Below are positions 9,621 to 17,797 of a DNA stretch of 64,000 nt, in pieces. The notes below the pieces were generated by a model. That model had not been told where the DNA came from. It did no database searches and saw only the letters and a list, made by a program, of their open reading frames with translations. Each line of letters starts with the position of its first letter. Positions within the stretch are counted from its first letter, which is position 1. The stretch comes from Aureimonas fodinaquatilis (lineage in GTDB: Bacteria > Pseudomonadota > Alphaproteobacteria > Rhizobiales > Rhizobiaceae), in contig NZ_VTWH01000002.1 in NCBI RefSeq assembly GCF_008369445.1, positions 186,001-250,000 of the forward strand, given 5' to 3'. Both the position numbers and the translations under genes were made by a program.

Positions 9621-9660
9621 GCGTCTGCGCAGCGGAAAAGCTGCGCAGACGCTTTTTTGT
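9621..9660 (+). terminator. Rho-independent terminator of the sugar operon
   Basis: GCGTCTGCGCAG (9621-9632) and its exact complement CTGCGCAGACGC (9641-9652) enclose an 8-base loop and are followed by six Ts. It sits 24 bases after the binding-protein stop codon. Confidence 0.93.
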
Positions 9661-9829
9661 TTTCAGCCATGGCCAATTGCCGGCCTGGCATTTGCCTGAA
9701 TATTGCCGTTTCGATCGCCATAATACCGCAGGTTGGGTTTTTCGTAAGATTCATGATTGTAGTGTGCGGGGGATGTTCTATTTACCCAGTCCTGCCATCT
9801 CCCTATCAAAGTTCAATATCGGAGCGAGT

Positions 9830-12800
9830 GTGAAGAAGCCCCTGATACCCGAACAACTGTCAGAAAATGACAGCACTTTGCTCGGTCGCATTATCCAAGA
9901 TCTTAGAATCGGTGATGAGTATTTCTGGTATCCTGAGCGGTTGGTGCCTTATGAGCATTGGGTAGGGCACATTCCTTTTGCCTATTGGCTTGTGAAGGTT
10001 CTTCAGCCTCGGCGACTGGTGGAGCTCGGCACACATCGCGGCAATTCATATTGCGCAATGTGTCAGGCTGTTTCCGCGTTGCAACTGGACACGGTGGCAA
10101 CGGCGGTCGACACATGGCACGGCGATGTTCATATGCAAGTCGAAGAGGGCTTGTTTGAAGAGCTTTCAACCTATCACGACCCGCGTTATGGCGCGTTTTC
10201 AACTCTGCTGCGCGCAATGTTTGACGAAGCGAGGGCCTGTTTCTCGGACAGTTCAATAGATCTGCTGCATATTGATGGTACGCACACTTACGACGCAGTC
10301 CGGAAGGATTTCGAGACCTGGCGTTCGACGCTGACCGACAGGGGTGTCGTGCTGTTCCACGACATTGAGGCCCGGCAGAATAACTTCGGTGTCTGGAAGC
10401 TGTGGGAAGAGTTGTCCAGGGACCATCCGTCTTTCAGTTTCAAGCACAGTTTTGGGCTCGGAGTTCTGGGAGTTGGCAACAATCTGCCACCGGAACTGGT
10501 GACACTGTTTGAAATGGCAAAGACGCCCCAGCTTGAAGCGCTTGTCCGCCGACTTTTTTCCAGCCGTGGCAGTGCCCTGGTTCATTCACTGAAAGAACAA
10601 CAGGGCCGGCTGCAAATCAGGCATCTGGAAAAGATTGCCGGGCCTGAAGTGCTGGGCCATATGGCGGAAACTGCCAGACTTCGCGAAGCTGCGTTGACCA
10701 GAAAGCTGCATCGGGCCGAGCATGCCGAAGGCTTGTTGATGCAGACATTGCGCCAGACTGAACAGAATCTGGCAGAGCAGATCGTTCTGCGTGAGCAGGA
10801 GACGTCGGTTCGCCAACAAACCGAGGCCCAGCTTCAGGATATCGTCAGCAGCACAATGTGGCGGGCCACCGGGCCCTTGCGCAATGTCAGCCATAATTTT
10901 CCGCGGGCAAGGCGGTTGAGCCGCAAAGCGGCCAAAGCTGCCTGGTGGACAGTGTCCGGCCAGCTTCCGCAAAGATTGGCCGCGCGTAAGGCTTTTGTCG
11001 AAGCGGTCAGCACCGAAGTCGCTCGCCCGTCTGCCGTTGTTCCGCAGTATATTTTCGCAGATGCAAATACCGTGTTGCAGCCTGCCGCAACAGGAAGCGT
11101 TGCCGTACACCTGCATGTGTCCTCGCGTGAGGCTGTTGCGGATGTTGCGTTTCGGCTGTCGCGTATAGCCGCCCCGTTTGACGTTTATGTTTCTGTTGTG
11201 GAGCGCTTGAACCAGCCTGACTTCATCGAGTTCGTCAGAACTGCTCTGCCGCAGGCCGGCAAATTTACCGTTCGCGCGGTGCCTGACAGTGCGCCTGAAA
11301 TCGCACCGCTGACAGTCGAGTTCGGCACTGAGTTGACGGCCTATGATGTGATTGGCCATTTCCATGCGGGCGCGCAGGCCGACCAGCAGATCGACACTGT
11401 CCTGCGTGAGCTGGCGCTGGACAGCTTGTTGGGCAGCGCTGGCGATGTGCCGGCCTATGCGTCGAAAGTGCTTCACCTTGTTTCGCCCGAGGTCAAGCTT
11501 GTTGTGCCTCAGCATCATCCCGAGCTTGACGCGGCTTCCCACGGTGATGACAAGGGAAGCGCATGGGTTCGGACCATTCTTTCACGAAAAGATGGCAACG
11601 CCCAGTTCGACACGCCGCCGGTTAATTTGCCGGCTGGTGTGATGTTCTGGGCCCGCGCTGATGCGTTGAAGGATTTTCTGGCTCTGCCGCTGACTTACAA
11701 GGACTTTGACGCCCAGCCTCATGCAGATGATGGCAACGTTGCGCATATGCTGGAACGTCTGGCTGTTTCGCTGCTGGCAGATGCCCGGGGCGATATTGTT
11801 CAATTGCACCATGCCCAATACGATGTTCCGGCAGATTTTGCCGAAGAGCAAGAGGACTATTCCACCTCGATCGTCCACAACGACGTGAAAATACTGGCTT
11901 ATTACCTGCCGCAGTTTCATCCCAACCCGAAAAACGATGAATGGCACGGCAAAGGCTTTACGGAGTGGACAAAAGTCAGGGCTGCCAATCCGCTTTTCAA
12001 AGGGCACTACCAGCAGCGCGTGCCGCATGCAGACCTTGGCTATTACCACATTGAAGATGACAGGATTTTGCGTCAGCAAGCAGACCTGATGAAAAAAGCT
12101 GGCGTGCATGGCCTGATCTTTTATCACTACTGGTTCTCAGGCGAGCTTATTCTGGAGGAACCCGTCAAGGATCTTCTGGCCAATAAAGACATCAATATGC
12201 CGTTCTGCTTTTGCTGGGCCAATGAAAACTGGACCAGACGCTGGGATGGCAGCGAGCGGGAAGTTCTGCTCGGTCAGAACTACTCAGCCGACGATGCGCG
12301 GGCGTTTATTCAATATCTGATCCCGTTTTTTCAGGATGAGCGCTATATCACCGTGGACGGCAGACCCATGCTGCACGTCTATCGCCCTTCGTCGATGGTC
12401 AACCCCGAAGAGTATATTGCCATCTGGGCGCAGGAGTGTGAAAAGGCCGGGCTGAAAGCGCCCTATCTGGTTGCTACACTGGCGGCTGGGGCCAGCAGTC
12501 CTGAACAGTTCGGCATGGATGCGGGTGCCGACCGGGTGTTGTATGATTGGACAAATGGTGCCGTGAAGGACATTACGGCAGCCGTGCACTCTTACGGCGA
12601 TATTGCCGGCAGGGTTTTTTCCTACGATGAAATTGCCGCGCATTATGAAAAGGAAATTCCAGCGGGAGCTTTCACGCGCTTTCCCTCCATTGTTCCCGAT
12701 TGGGACAACACTGCGCGTTATGGCTATCGCGCCCATGTCCTGCATGGCAGCACGCCGGAAAGGTTCCAGTCATGGCTGGAAGCGCTCGTTTACCGTGCCA

Positions 12801-14176
12801 ATGTGACATTGCCGGAAGACCGCCGGTTCATATGCGTCAATGCCTGGAATGAATGGGCGGAAGGCGCGCATCTGGAACCGGATGTTCGCAGCGGCTACGC
12901 ATATCTGAACAGTGTCGGCCGGGTGCTTTCCGATATTCCATATCACGCAGTGCAGGGCACCAGAGCCAGGGCTGATGATGCGGTTATGTTTGTCACGCAC
13001 AGTTGGGGAGGCGGCACGACTGGCCATGTGGCAGACCTGGCCAGGGTCATGCGGCGGAAGCATATTCCCACCCTCATGCTCGTGGCCGATACAACCAATC
13101 GCAGCAATATTGCGGTCGATATGGTGGATGACAGCGGTTCAACCCGCATTGCATCCATCAGCACTCAATCCGACCCGTCTGTTCTGTCCCGCTTGTTTGA
13201 TCGGTACTCCGTAAAGCTCGTGCACATTCATCACACCATCGATATGCCATCGAACACCGCCGACTGGCTGCAACTGGCATGTCTTGGCGCAGGGGTGCCA
13301 TACGACGTGACCCTGCATGACTATTTCTCGGTCTGCCCGAGAATTTTTCTGGTGAACCGATACGGAGATTATTGCCGCGAGCCAGCGGAAAATGTCTGCA
13401 ATGCATGTATTGCGCCAGACAGGCCATTTGGCGCGACCTCGATCAGCGACTGGCGCAGCAAGTCCTACAGGCTGCTGCGGCATGCAAGGCAGCGCTTTGT
13501 GCCGGATATTGATGTGGCAAACCGCATGAACCGCTATTTCCCTGACTTGAAATTCACAGTTCGCCCGCATCCCGAGAAAAAGCGGGACAATGCGGCAATC
13601 GAGCGGTTGCAAAAGCGCGCCAGCAGACCGGCAGGGGAAAAACGCATTCAGAACATTCTGCTGCTCGGGCACCTGAATGTGCATAAGGGCGAAGATGTCA
13701 TTTTCGATTGCGCGCAACTGGCGTCGGGAATGAACCTGCCTTTGCGCTTTTCAATACTGGGTGACGTTATTCGGGTTCAGGATTTCAAAACACTGGCCAA
13801 TGTCAATATTCTGGGGCGTTATGACAACAATCATGTCACCGAGAAAATAATTGAAAGCGGTGCGGATATTATATTTCTCTCATCAATCTGCCCGGAGACC
13901 TACTCTTACGCGTTGAGCGAAGCTCTAACGGCAGGGCTGTACCCGGTGGCCTTTGACATCGGTGCTATTGCATCGCGGATTAAAAGCCTGGAATGGGGCA
14001 CTGTGTTGCCGATACAGTTGCAGCAAGACCCGGAAGGTCTGGCAAAAGCGCTTATCGCAATACGCCCGACACCGCCCAGTCAGAAAGTTTTTGATTTTCT
14101 GAAAGGTCATGATTATCAAGACGTAATGAATGAGTATTACGATTTTGATTTAGCTGAAGCTGCGGTTTCCAATTGA
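9830..14176 (+). CDS. Giant multidomain surface-glycan protein (methyltransferase, RgpF, WbsX, GT4 modules)
   Basis: About 1448 residues. From N to C: a class I SAM methyltransferase (about 40-220; glycine motif ELGTHRGNSY, later LHIDGTHTY); a charged, probably coiled-coil linker (about 250-345); an RgpF-like rhamnan-synthesis module (about 420-680; VHLHV start, later PAGVMFWARADAL); a WbsX/GH99-like module (about 686-1035; AYYLPQFHPNPKND, GLIFYHYWFSG, CFCWANENWTRRWDG); and a GT4-type glycosyltransferase (about 1050-1430; THSWGGGTTGHV, later SSICPETYSYALSEAL). It probably builds or modifies an O-antigen or capsule chain at the cytoplasmic face of the membrane. GTG 9830 with GGAG five bases upstream is preferred; ATG 9773 is the alternative. 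No other polysaccharide genes are near it. Confidence 0.85.
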   Translation: MKKPLIPEQLSENDSTLLGRIIQDLRIGDEYFWYPERLVPYEHWVGHIPFAYWLVKVLQPRRLVELGTHRGNSYCAMCQAVSALQLDTVATAVDTWHGDVHMQVEEGLFEELSTYHDPRYGAFSTLLRAMFDEARACFSDSSIDLLHIDGTHTYDAVRKDFETWRSTLTDRGVVLFHDIEARQNNFGVWKLWEELSRDHPSFSFKHSFGLGVLGVGNNLPPELVTLFEMAKTPQLEALVRRLFSSRGSALVHSLKEQQGRLQIRHLEKIAGPEVLGHMAETARLREAALTRKLHRAEHAEGLLMQTLRQTEQNLAEQIVLREQETSVRQQTEAQLQDIVSSTMWRATGPLRNVSHNFPRARRLSRKAAKAAWWTVSGQLPQRLAARKAFVEAVSTEVARPSAVVPQYIFADANTVLQPAATGSVAVHLHVSSREAVADVAFRLSRIAAPFDVYVSVVERLNQPDFIEFVRTALPQAGKFTVRAVPDSAPEIAPLTVEFGTELTAYDVIGHFHAGAQADQQIDTVLRELALDSLLGSAGDVPAYASKVLHLVSPEVKLVVPQHHPELDAASHGDDKGSAWVRTILSRKDGNAQFDTPPVNLPAGVMFWARADALKDFLALPLTYKDFDAQPHADDGNVAHMLERLAVSLLADARGDIVQLHHAQYDVPADFAEEQEDYSTSIVHNDVKILAYYLPQFHPNPKNDEWHGKGFTEWTKVRAANPLFKGHYQQRVPHADLGYYHIEDDRILRQQADLMKKAGVHGLIFYHYWFSGELILEEPVKDLLANKDINMPFCFCWANENWTRRWDGSEREVLLGQNYSADDARAFIQYLIPFFQDERYITVDGRPMLHVYRPSSMVNPEEYIAIWAQECEKAGLKAPYLVATLAAGASSPEQFGMDAGADRVLYDWTNGAVKDITAAVHSYGDIAGRVFSYDEIAAHYEKEIPAGAFTRFPSIVPDWDNTARYGYRAHVLHGSTPERFQSWLEALVYRANVTLPEDRRFICVNAWNEWAEGAHLEPDVRSGYAYLNSVGRVLSDIPYHAVQGTRARADDAVMFVTHSWGGGTTGHVADLARVMRRKHIPTLMLVADTTNRSNIAVDMVDDSGSTRIASISTQSDPSVLSRLFDRYSVKLVHIHHTIDMPSNTADWLQLACLGAGVPYDVTLHDYFSVCPRIFLVNRYGDYCREPAENVCNACIAPDRPFGATSISDWRSKSYRLLRHARQRFVPDIDVANRMNRYFPDLKFTVRPHPEKKRDNAAIERLQKRASRPAGEKRIQNILLLGHLNVHKGEDVIFDCAQLASGMNLPLRFSILGDVIRVQDFKTLANVNILGRYDNNHVTEKIIESGADIIFLSSICPETYSYALSEALTAGLYPVAFDIGAIASRIKSLEWGTVLPIQLQQDPEGLAKALIAIRPTPPSQKVFDFLKGHDYQDVMNEYYDFDLAEAAVSN

Positions 14177-14177
14177 T

Positions 14178-14213
14178 GTTTGGGCCTTGCGCATGATTGC
14201 GCAAGGCCCAAAC
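14178..14213. terminator. Perfect 16-bp hairpin between convergent genes
   Basis: GTTTGGGCCTTGCGCA (14178-14193), loop TGAT, then its exact complement (14198-14213). It sits directly after the glycan gene and before the convergent DUF1428 gene, so it could end transcription from both sides, although neither strand has a T-run. Confidence 0.6.
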
Positions 14214-14246
14214 CAAACCGGATGGAGTGCTGACGACGAATGAGGC

Positions 14247-14975
14247 TTAAACGGCTTTTGCCGAGTCAAAAACCGGTTCGAAACCGCCCCACATCATTCG
14301 CATTCCATCAAATGGCATTTCAGGAAATTCCTGGCCCTGCATATCGGCTTCCATAGCCTTGGCTGCGGCCTCACAGGTGGCTTTGTCCGGCCATGCGCAC
14401 CAGCTGAAAACTGGCACTTCGCCGTCTTCCGCCAGACTGGCCCGATAGAAGTCTGTCTGTTTGCCATGCGGAACATCCGTTCCCCACGCCTCAACTATGC
14501 CGGTGCATCCGTGTGGCCGGAACATCGTTTCCCAGGCGTTTTTGGCCATATCGGTGTATGCCGCCTTGTTTTTTTCCGGCACCGCCAGCGCGAAACCCTG
14601 AACATAGCCAACGCCTTTGTCTGTGCCTTCCGCCAGAACCGGTTCGAAACCGCCAAAGATCATCCGGCTTCCATCAAACGGCATTTCAGGCATTTGCTGC
14701 ATGGCCGGGTCGGTTTCCATTTTCTTCCACGCGGCATCCGCAGCAGATTTGCTGGGCCACTCAATCCACGAGAAGATAATGCTCTCTCCGTCTTTGGCGT
14801 TCACCGCACCATACAGATCGTTCACTTTGCCTTTTTGAACATCCACACCCCAGTTTTCAACCATCCGCTGGGCGCCGTAGGTTTGAAACAACTTCCACGC
14901 GGCCTGCGTATGCTCGATGAATTTTTGCCGGTTGTCTGTTGGCACCGCGGCTATAGTCCCGGTGTAATAGGTCAT
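14247..14975 (-). CDS. Tandem DUF1428 domain protein
   Basis: A 242-residue cytosolic protein made of two copies of the about 120-residue DUF1428 domain, a dimeric alpha/beta-barrel fold of unknown function. The duplication is obvious: MPEMPFDGSRMIFGGFEPV ends the first copy and FPEMPFDGMRMMWGGFEPV the second. Most members have a single domain and dimerise, so this looks like a fused dimer. It is transcribed divergently from an HxlR-type regulator 87 bp away, which is its likely regulator. Confidence 0.82.
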   Translation of the reverse strand: MTYYTGTIAAVPTDNRQKFIEHTQAAWKLFQTYGAQRMVENWGVDVQKGKVNDLYGAVNAKDGESIIFSWIEWPSKSAADAAWKKMETDPAMQQMPEMPFDGSRMIFGGFEPVLAEGTDKGVGYVQGFALAVPEKNKAAYTDMAKNAWETMFRPHGCTGIVEAWGTDVPHGKQTDFYRASLAEDGEVPVFSWCAWPDKATCEAAAKAMEADMQGQEFPEMPFDGMRMMWGGFEPVFDSAKAV

Positions 14976-15062
14976 GGTTATTTCCTCTCCCGATTTTCCC
15001 TGTGAATCGTTTTTGGCAATGTGAACCTTGTAGTCCTAAAAAGAAACCGATAGTACGAAAAT

Positions 15063-15722
15063 ATGACGAGAAAAAGTGACGATATGCGCCTGCGCTATGA
15101 CGAGGGATGTCTGGCAGTTCACGCACTGAACCAGATTGGTGACCGCTGGGCACTGCTGGTTGTGCGAGAATTGACGTTTGTGCCCAAGCGCTTCCAGATG
15201 CTGCGGCATGGTTTGCCGGGAATTACCGCCGGGGTGCTGACCGCGAGACTTGTGCAACTGCAGAAGGCGGGCGTTGTGGAGCATGATGAGCGTCTGGGCG
15301 TCTATTCCCTCAGCGAAGCCGGGCGCGGCCTGTTGCCGGTTCTGGAAGCGCTATGCCGGTGGGCATTGACCATTCCCGGGCATGACCCGTCTCGTTTCAT
15401 CAGCCCCACGGCGTTGATGATCTCCATGGGTGTGAATCTGCAGCGCCAGCGCGTTCAGGAAGGTCAGTATCTTGCAGGCTTCGCCTTCGGCAAGGAAGCT
15501 TTCGAGGCTAGCATAGTTGATCATCAACTGGTTACGGTTGCTGTTGCCCGTCCAAAAGCTCCATTTGTTTTGAAAAGCAGTGGAAATGGCATGGCAGCCG
15601 CAGTTTACGGCCCCGTTCCACTGTCGTTGCAAATGGCACAGGGCACTGTCGGGGTTGAGGGCGATATTGCCGCCGCGCAAACATTTCTGGATCTGTTCCA
15701 GTTACTGCCGCAGCCTGCCTGA
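15063..15722 (+). CDS. HxlR family winged-helix transcriptional regulator
   Basis: A 219-residue regulator. The N-terminal half is a winged helix of the HxlR/DUF24 type, with the family signature region GDRWALLVVRELTFVPKRF followed by LPGITAGVLTARLVQLQ and a wing VYSLSEAGRGLLPVL. It has an additional C-terminal domain of about 100 residues, perhaps a sensor. Unlike classic HxlR proteins, Cys14 lies in the usual position for redox sensing (DEGCLAVHAL), so thiol sensing is possible. The divergent neighbour is the DUF1428 gene. Confidence 0.82.
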   Translation: MTRKSDDMRLRYDEGCLAVHALNQIGDRWALLVVRELTFVPKRFQMLRHGLPGITAGVLTARLVQLQKAGVVEHDERLGVYSLSEAGRGLLPVLEALCRWALTIPGHDPSRFISPTALMISMGVNLQRQRVQEGQYLAGFAFGKEAFEASIVDHQLVTVAVARPKAPFVLKSSGNGMAAAVYGPVPLSLQMAQGTVGVEGDIAAAQTFLDLFQLLPQPA

Positions 15723-15881
15723 ATTTTTCCGCCTCTTCGCCATTTCTGGTTCCAGCTGCTGCGACATTTCGTCAATCACTGGCGATAATGGTTTCCAATG
15801 AGCGAGGCAGCACCTATGACACTTACAAAAGGTATAGTTTTCAGATGTTCATCTGACATGTAAGCGTGTGGAGTAGCCAGC

Positions 15882-17699
15882 TTGATCAACTCGCGTTCCG
15901 GCCCCGGCGAAGGAGAGTTGGCTAAGCTCATTCAGGAGGTCGACTGGAGCAAATCACCAGTCGGGCCGCCGGCTGGCTGGCCAGCTTCACTTCGCTTCGC
16001 GGTGGACATGATTTTGCCCGCTCATTCCCGGATCGTTCTATTCTGGGGACCGGAGTTCGTCACATTTTACAATGACGCTTATGGACCGACAATTGGCGTC
16101 AAGCACCCTGGTGCATTGGGCCGCCCCGCCCGGGAAAACTGGTCGGAACGGTGGAATGATGATCTTGGCCCCTTGCTTGAAAAGGTGCGTGAAACTGGAG
16201 AGACGTTTTCCTGCAAGGGCCGTCCGTTTTACACCGAACGTCACGGCTATCCTGAAACTGTTTATTTTGATCTGTCCTATTCGGCCGTTCGTGATGAAGC
16301 GGGCGCCATTCAAGGCGTGCTCTGCCTTGTCAATGAAACGACAGAATGGGTGCTGGCTCAGGCAGCTCTGGAAGAAAATGAGCAGCAGTTGGCAGCAATC
16401 ATTTCTCAAGCCTCTGGCGGCATCGCCGTTGCCGATCTTACAGGGCAAATGACCCTGGTGAACCGGCGCTTCTGTGAGATTGTCGGCTATTCAGAGGCGG
16501 AGTTGCTGCAAATGAACATGCAGGACATCACCTATGATGCCGATTTGCATGAAAACCAGATATTGTTCAGCCGGCTAATTGATGGGGAAGGCGATTTTTT
16601 CATTGAAAAGCGCTACGTCCGCAAAGATGGATCGCTGGTCTGGGTCGGAAACTCTGTCGGGCTTATCCGCGACGAGCAGGGCGTTCCTGAGAAGGCGCTT
16701 GCTGTTGTTGCGGATATCAGCGATCGAAAGCGTGCCGAGGATGAAGGGCGGCGTCTGGCTTCAATCATTTCATCATCGCAGGAAGCCATTCTGGCGACCG
16801 ACCTTGAGATGATCATCACCAGTTGGAACACTGGAGCAGAAAAGCTTTATGGCTACGATGCAGAAGAGGTGATTGGCCAGAAACTCAGCATTCTGGTGCC
16901 CGCGGACCGCAGTGGCGAGGAAGCGGATACGATCGATTGCATGCGACGCGACGAATTTCTCGCACCTTTCGATACGCAGAGGGTGCGAAAAGACAACACC
17001 ATAGTCGACGTTGCATTGACCGTTTCGCCAATCAAAGACGAACATGGAGTGGTCACAGGGGCATCGATAATTGCGCGCGATGTTACCGAGCGTAAGCATG
17101 CTGAACGTTTGCAGCGTGTTATTGCGCAGGAAATGCAGCACCGGGTTAAAAACATTTTTGCAACCGTGCAGGCAATTGCCCGGCAGACATTCAGCGGCAG
17201 TTCCGATGTTGCCGCTTCCATTCAGGCGTTCAATGGCCGCATAATGGCCATGACCAAGGCTCATGATCTTCTGCACAGTGAAACTTGGGATGGCGCGGAC
17301 CTCTGGGCGGTTATTCGCCAGGCAACAGCACCTTATGATGCTGACCAGTTTGAAATTTCCGGGCCCAACGTTCGATTGTCGCCAAGGGCTGCGCTTGCCT
17401 TGTCACTGGCCCTGCATGAACTTGCCACCAATGCAGCCAAATACGGTGCTTTATCCGCATCGAGCGGCCGCGTTTCAATCGAATGGTCGATTGCAGAATA
17501 TGCAGACCCGATCCTGCATTTCTGGTGGAAGGAAAGCGGCGGGCCGGAAGTGTTTCCACCGACCCGGCAGGGGTTTGGCTCCAAGCTTATTCAAAATGTG
17601 CTGGCGGCCGAGTTGCGTGGTGACGTGACCGTCTCCCATAATCGCGAAGGTCTTGAATTTGCTGTGACCGCTCCTCTGGAAATTTCCTGGGATAGCTGA
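15882..17699 (+). CDS. PAS-domain sensor histidine kinase, HWE type
   Basis: A 605-residue cytosolic sensor kinase without membrane helices. Three sensory segments of PAS type precede the kinase: an N-terminal one (about 1-155), a second (about 160-285, LVNRRFCEIVGYSEAELL) and a third (about 290-405, ILATDLEMIITSWNTGAEKLYGYDAEEV pattern). The kinase is of the HWE family common in alphaproteobacteria: phospho-accepting His420 in MQHRVKN, N-box Asn517 in HELATNAAKYGAL, and the WKE tripeptide in the late strand. The start is TTG with GGAG about 8 bases upstream. No response regulator is adjacent. Confidence 0.85.
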   Translation: MINSRSGPGEGELAKLIQEVDWSKSPVGPPAGWPASLRFAVDMILPAHSRIVLFWGPEFVTFYNDAYGPTIGVKHPGALGRPARENWSERWNDDLGPLLEKVRETGETFSCKGRPFYTERHGYPETVYFDLSYSAVRDEAGAIQGVLCLVNETTEWVLAQAALEENEQQLAAIISQASGGIAVADLTGQMTLVNRRFCEIVGYSEAELLQMNMQDITYDADLHENQILFSRLIDGEGDFFIEKRYVRKDGSLVWVGNSVGLIRDEQGVPEKALAVVADISDRKRAEDEGRRLASIISSSQEAILATDLEMIITSWNTGAEKLYGYDAEEVIGQKLSILVPADRSGEEADTIDCMRRDEFLAPFDTQRVRKDNTIVDVALTVSPIKDEHGVVTGASIIARDVTERKHAERLQRVIAQEMQHRVKNIFATVQAIARQTFSGSSDVAASIQAFNGRIMAMTKAHDLLHSETWDGADLWAVIRQATAPYDADQFEISGPNVRLSPRAALALSLALHELATNAAKYGALSASSGRVSIEWSIAEYADPILHFWWKESGGPEVFPPTRQGFGSKLIQNVLAAELRGDVTVSHNREGLEFAVTAPLEISWDS

Positions 17700-17797
17700 A
17701 GCTTCTAGATCGGATGTCCGGTCCCGCAACTGCAAAACAGCGGGAACCTTACTGGCAAGGCAACATTAGATTCCTGAAGCCAGTCCGGAGAACGCTG

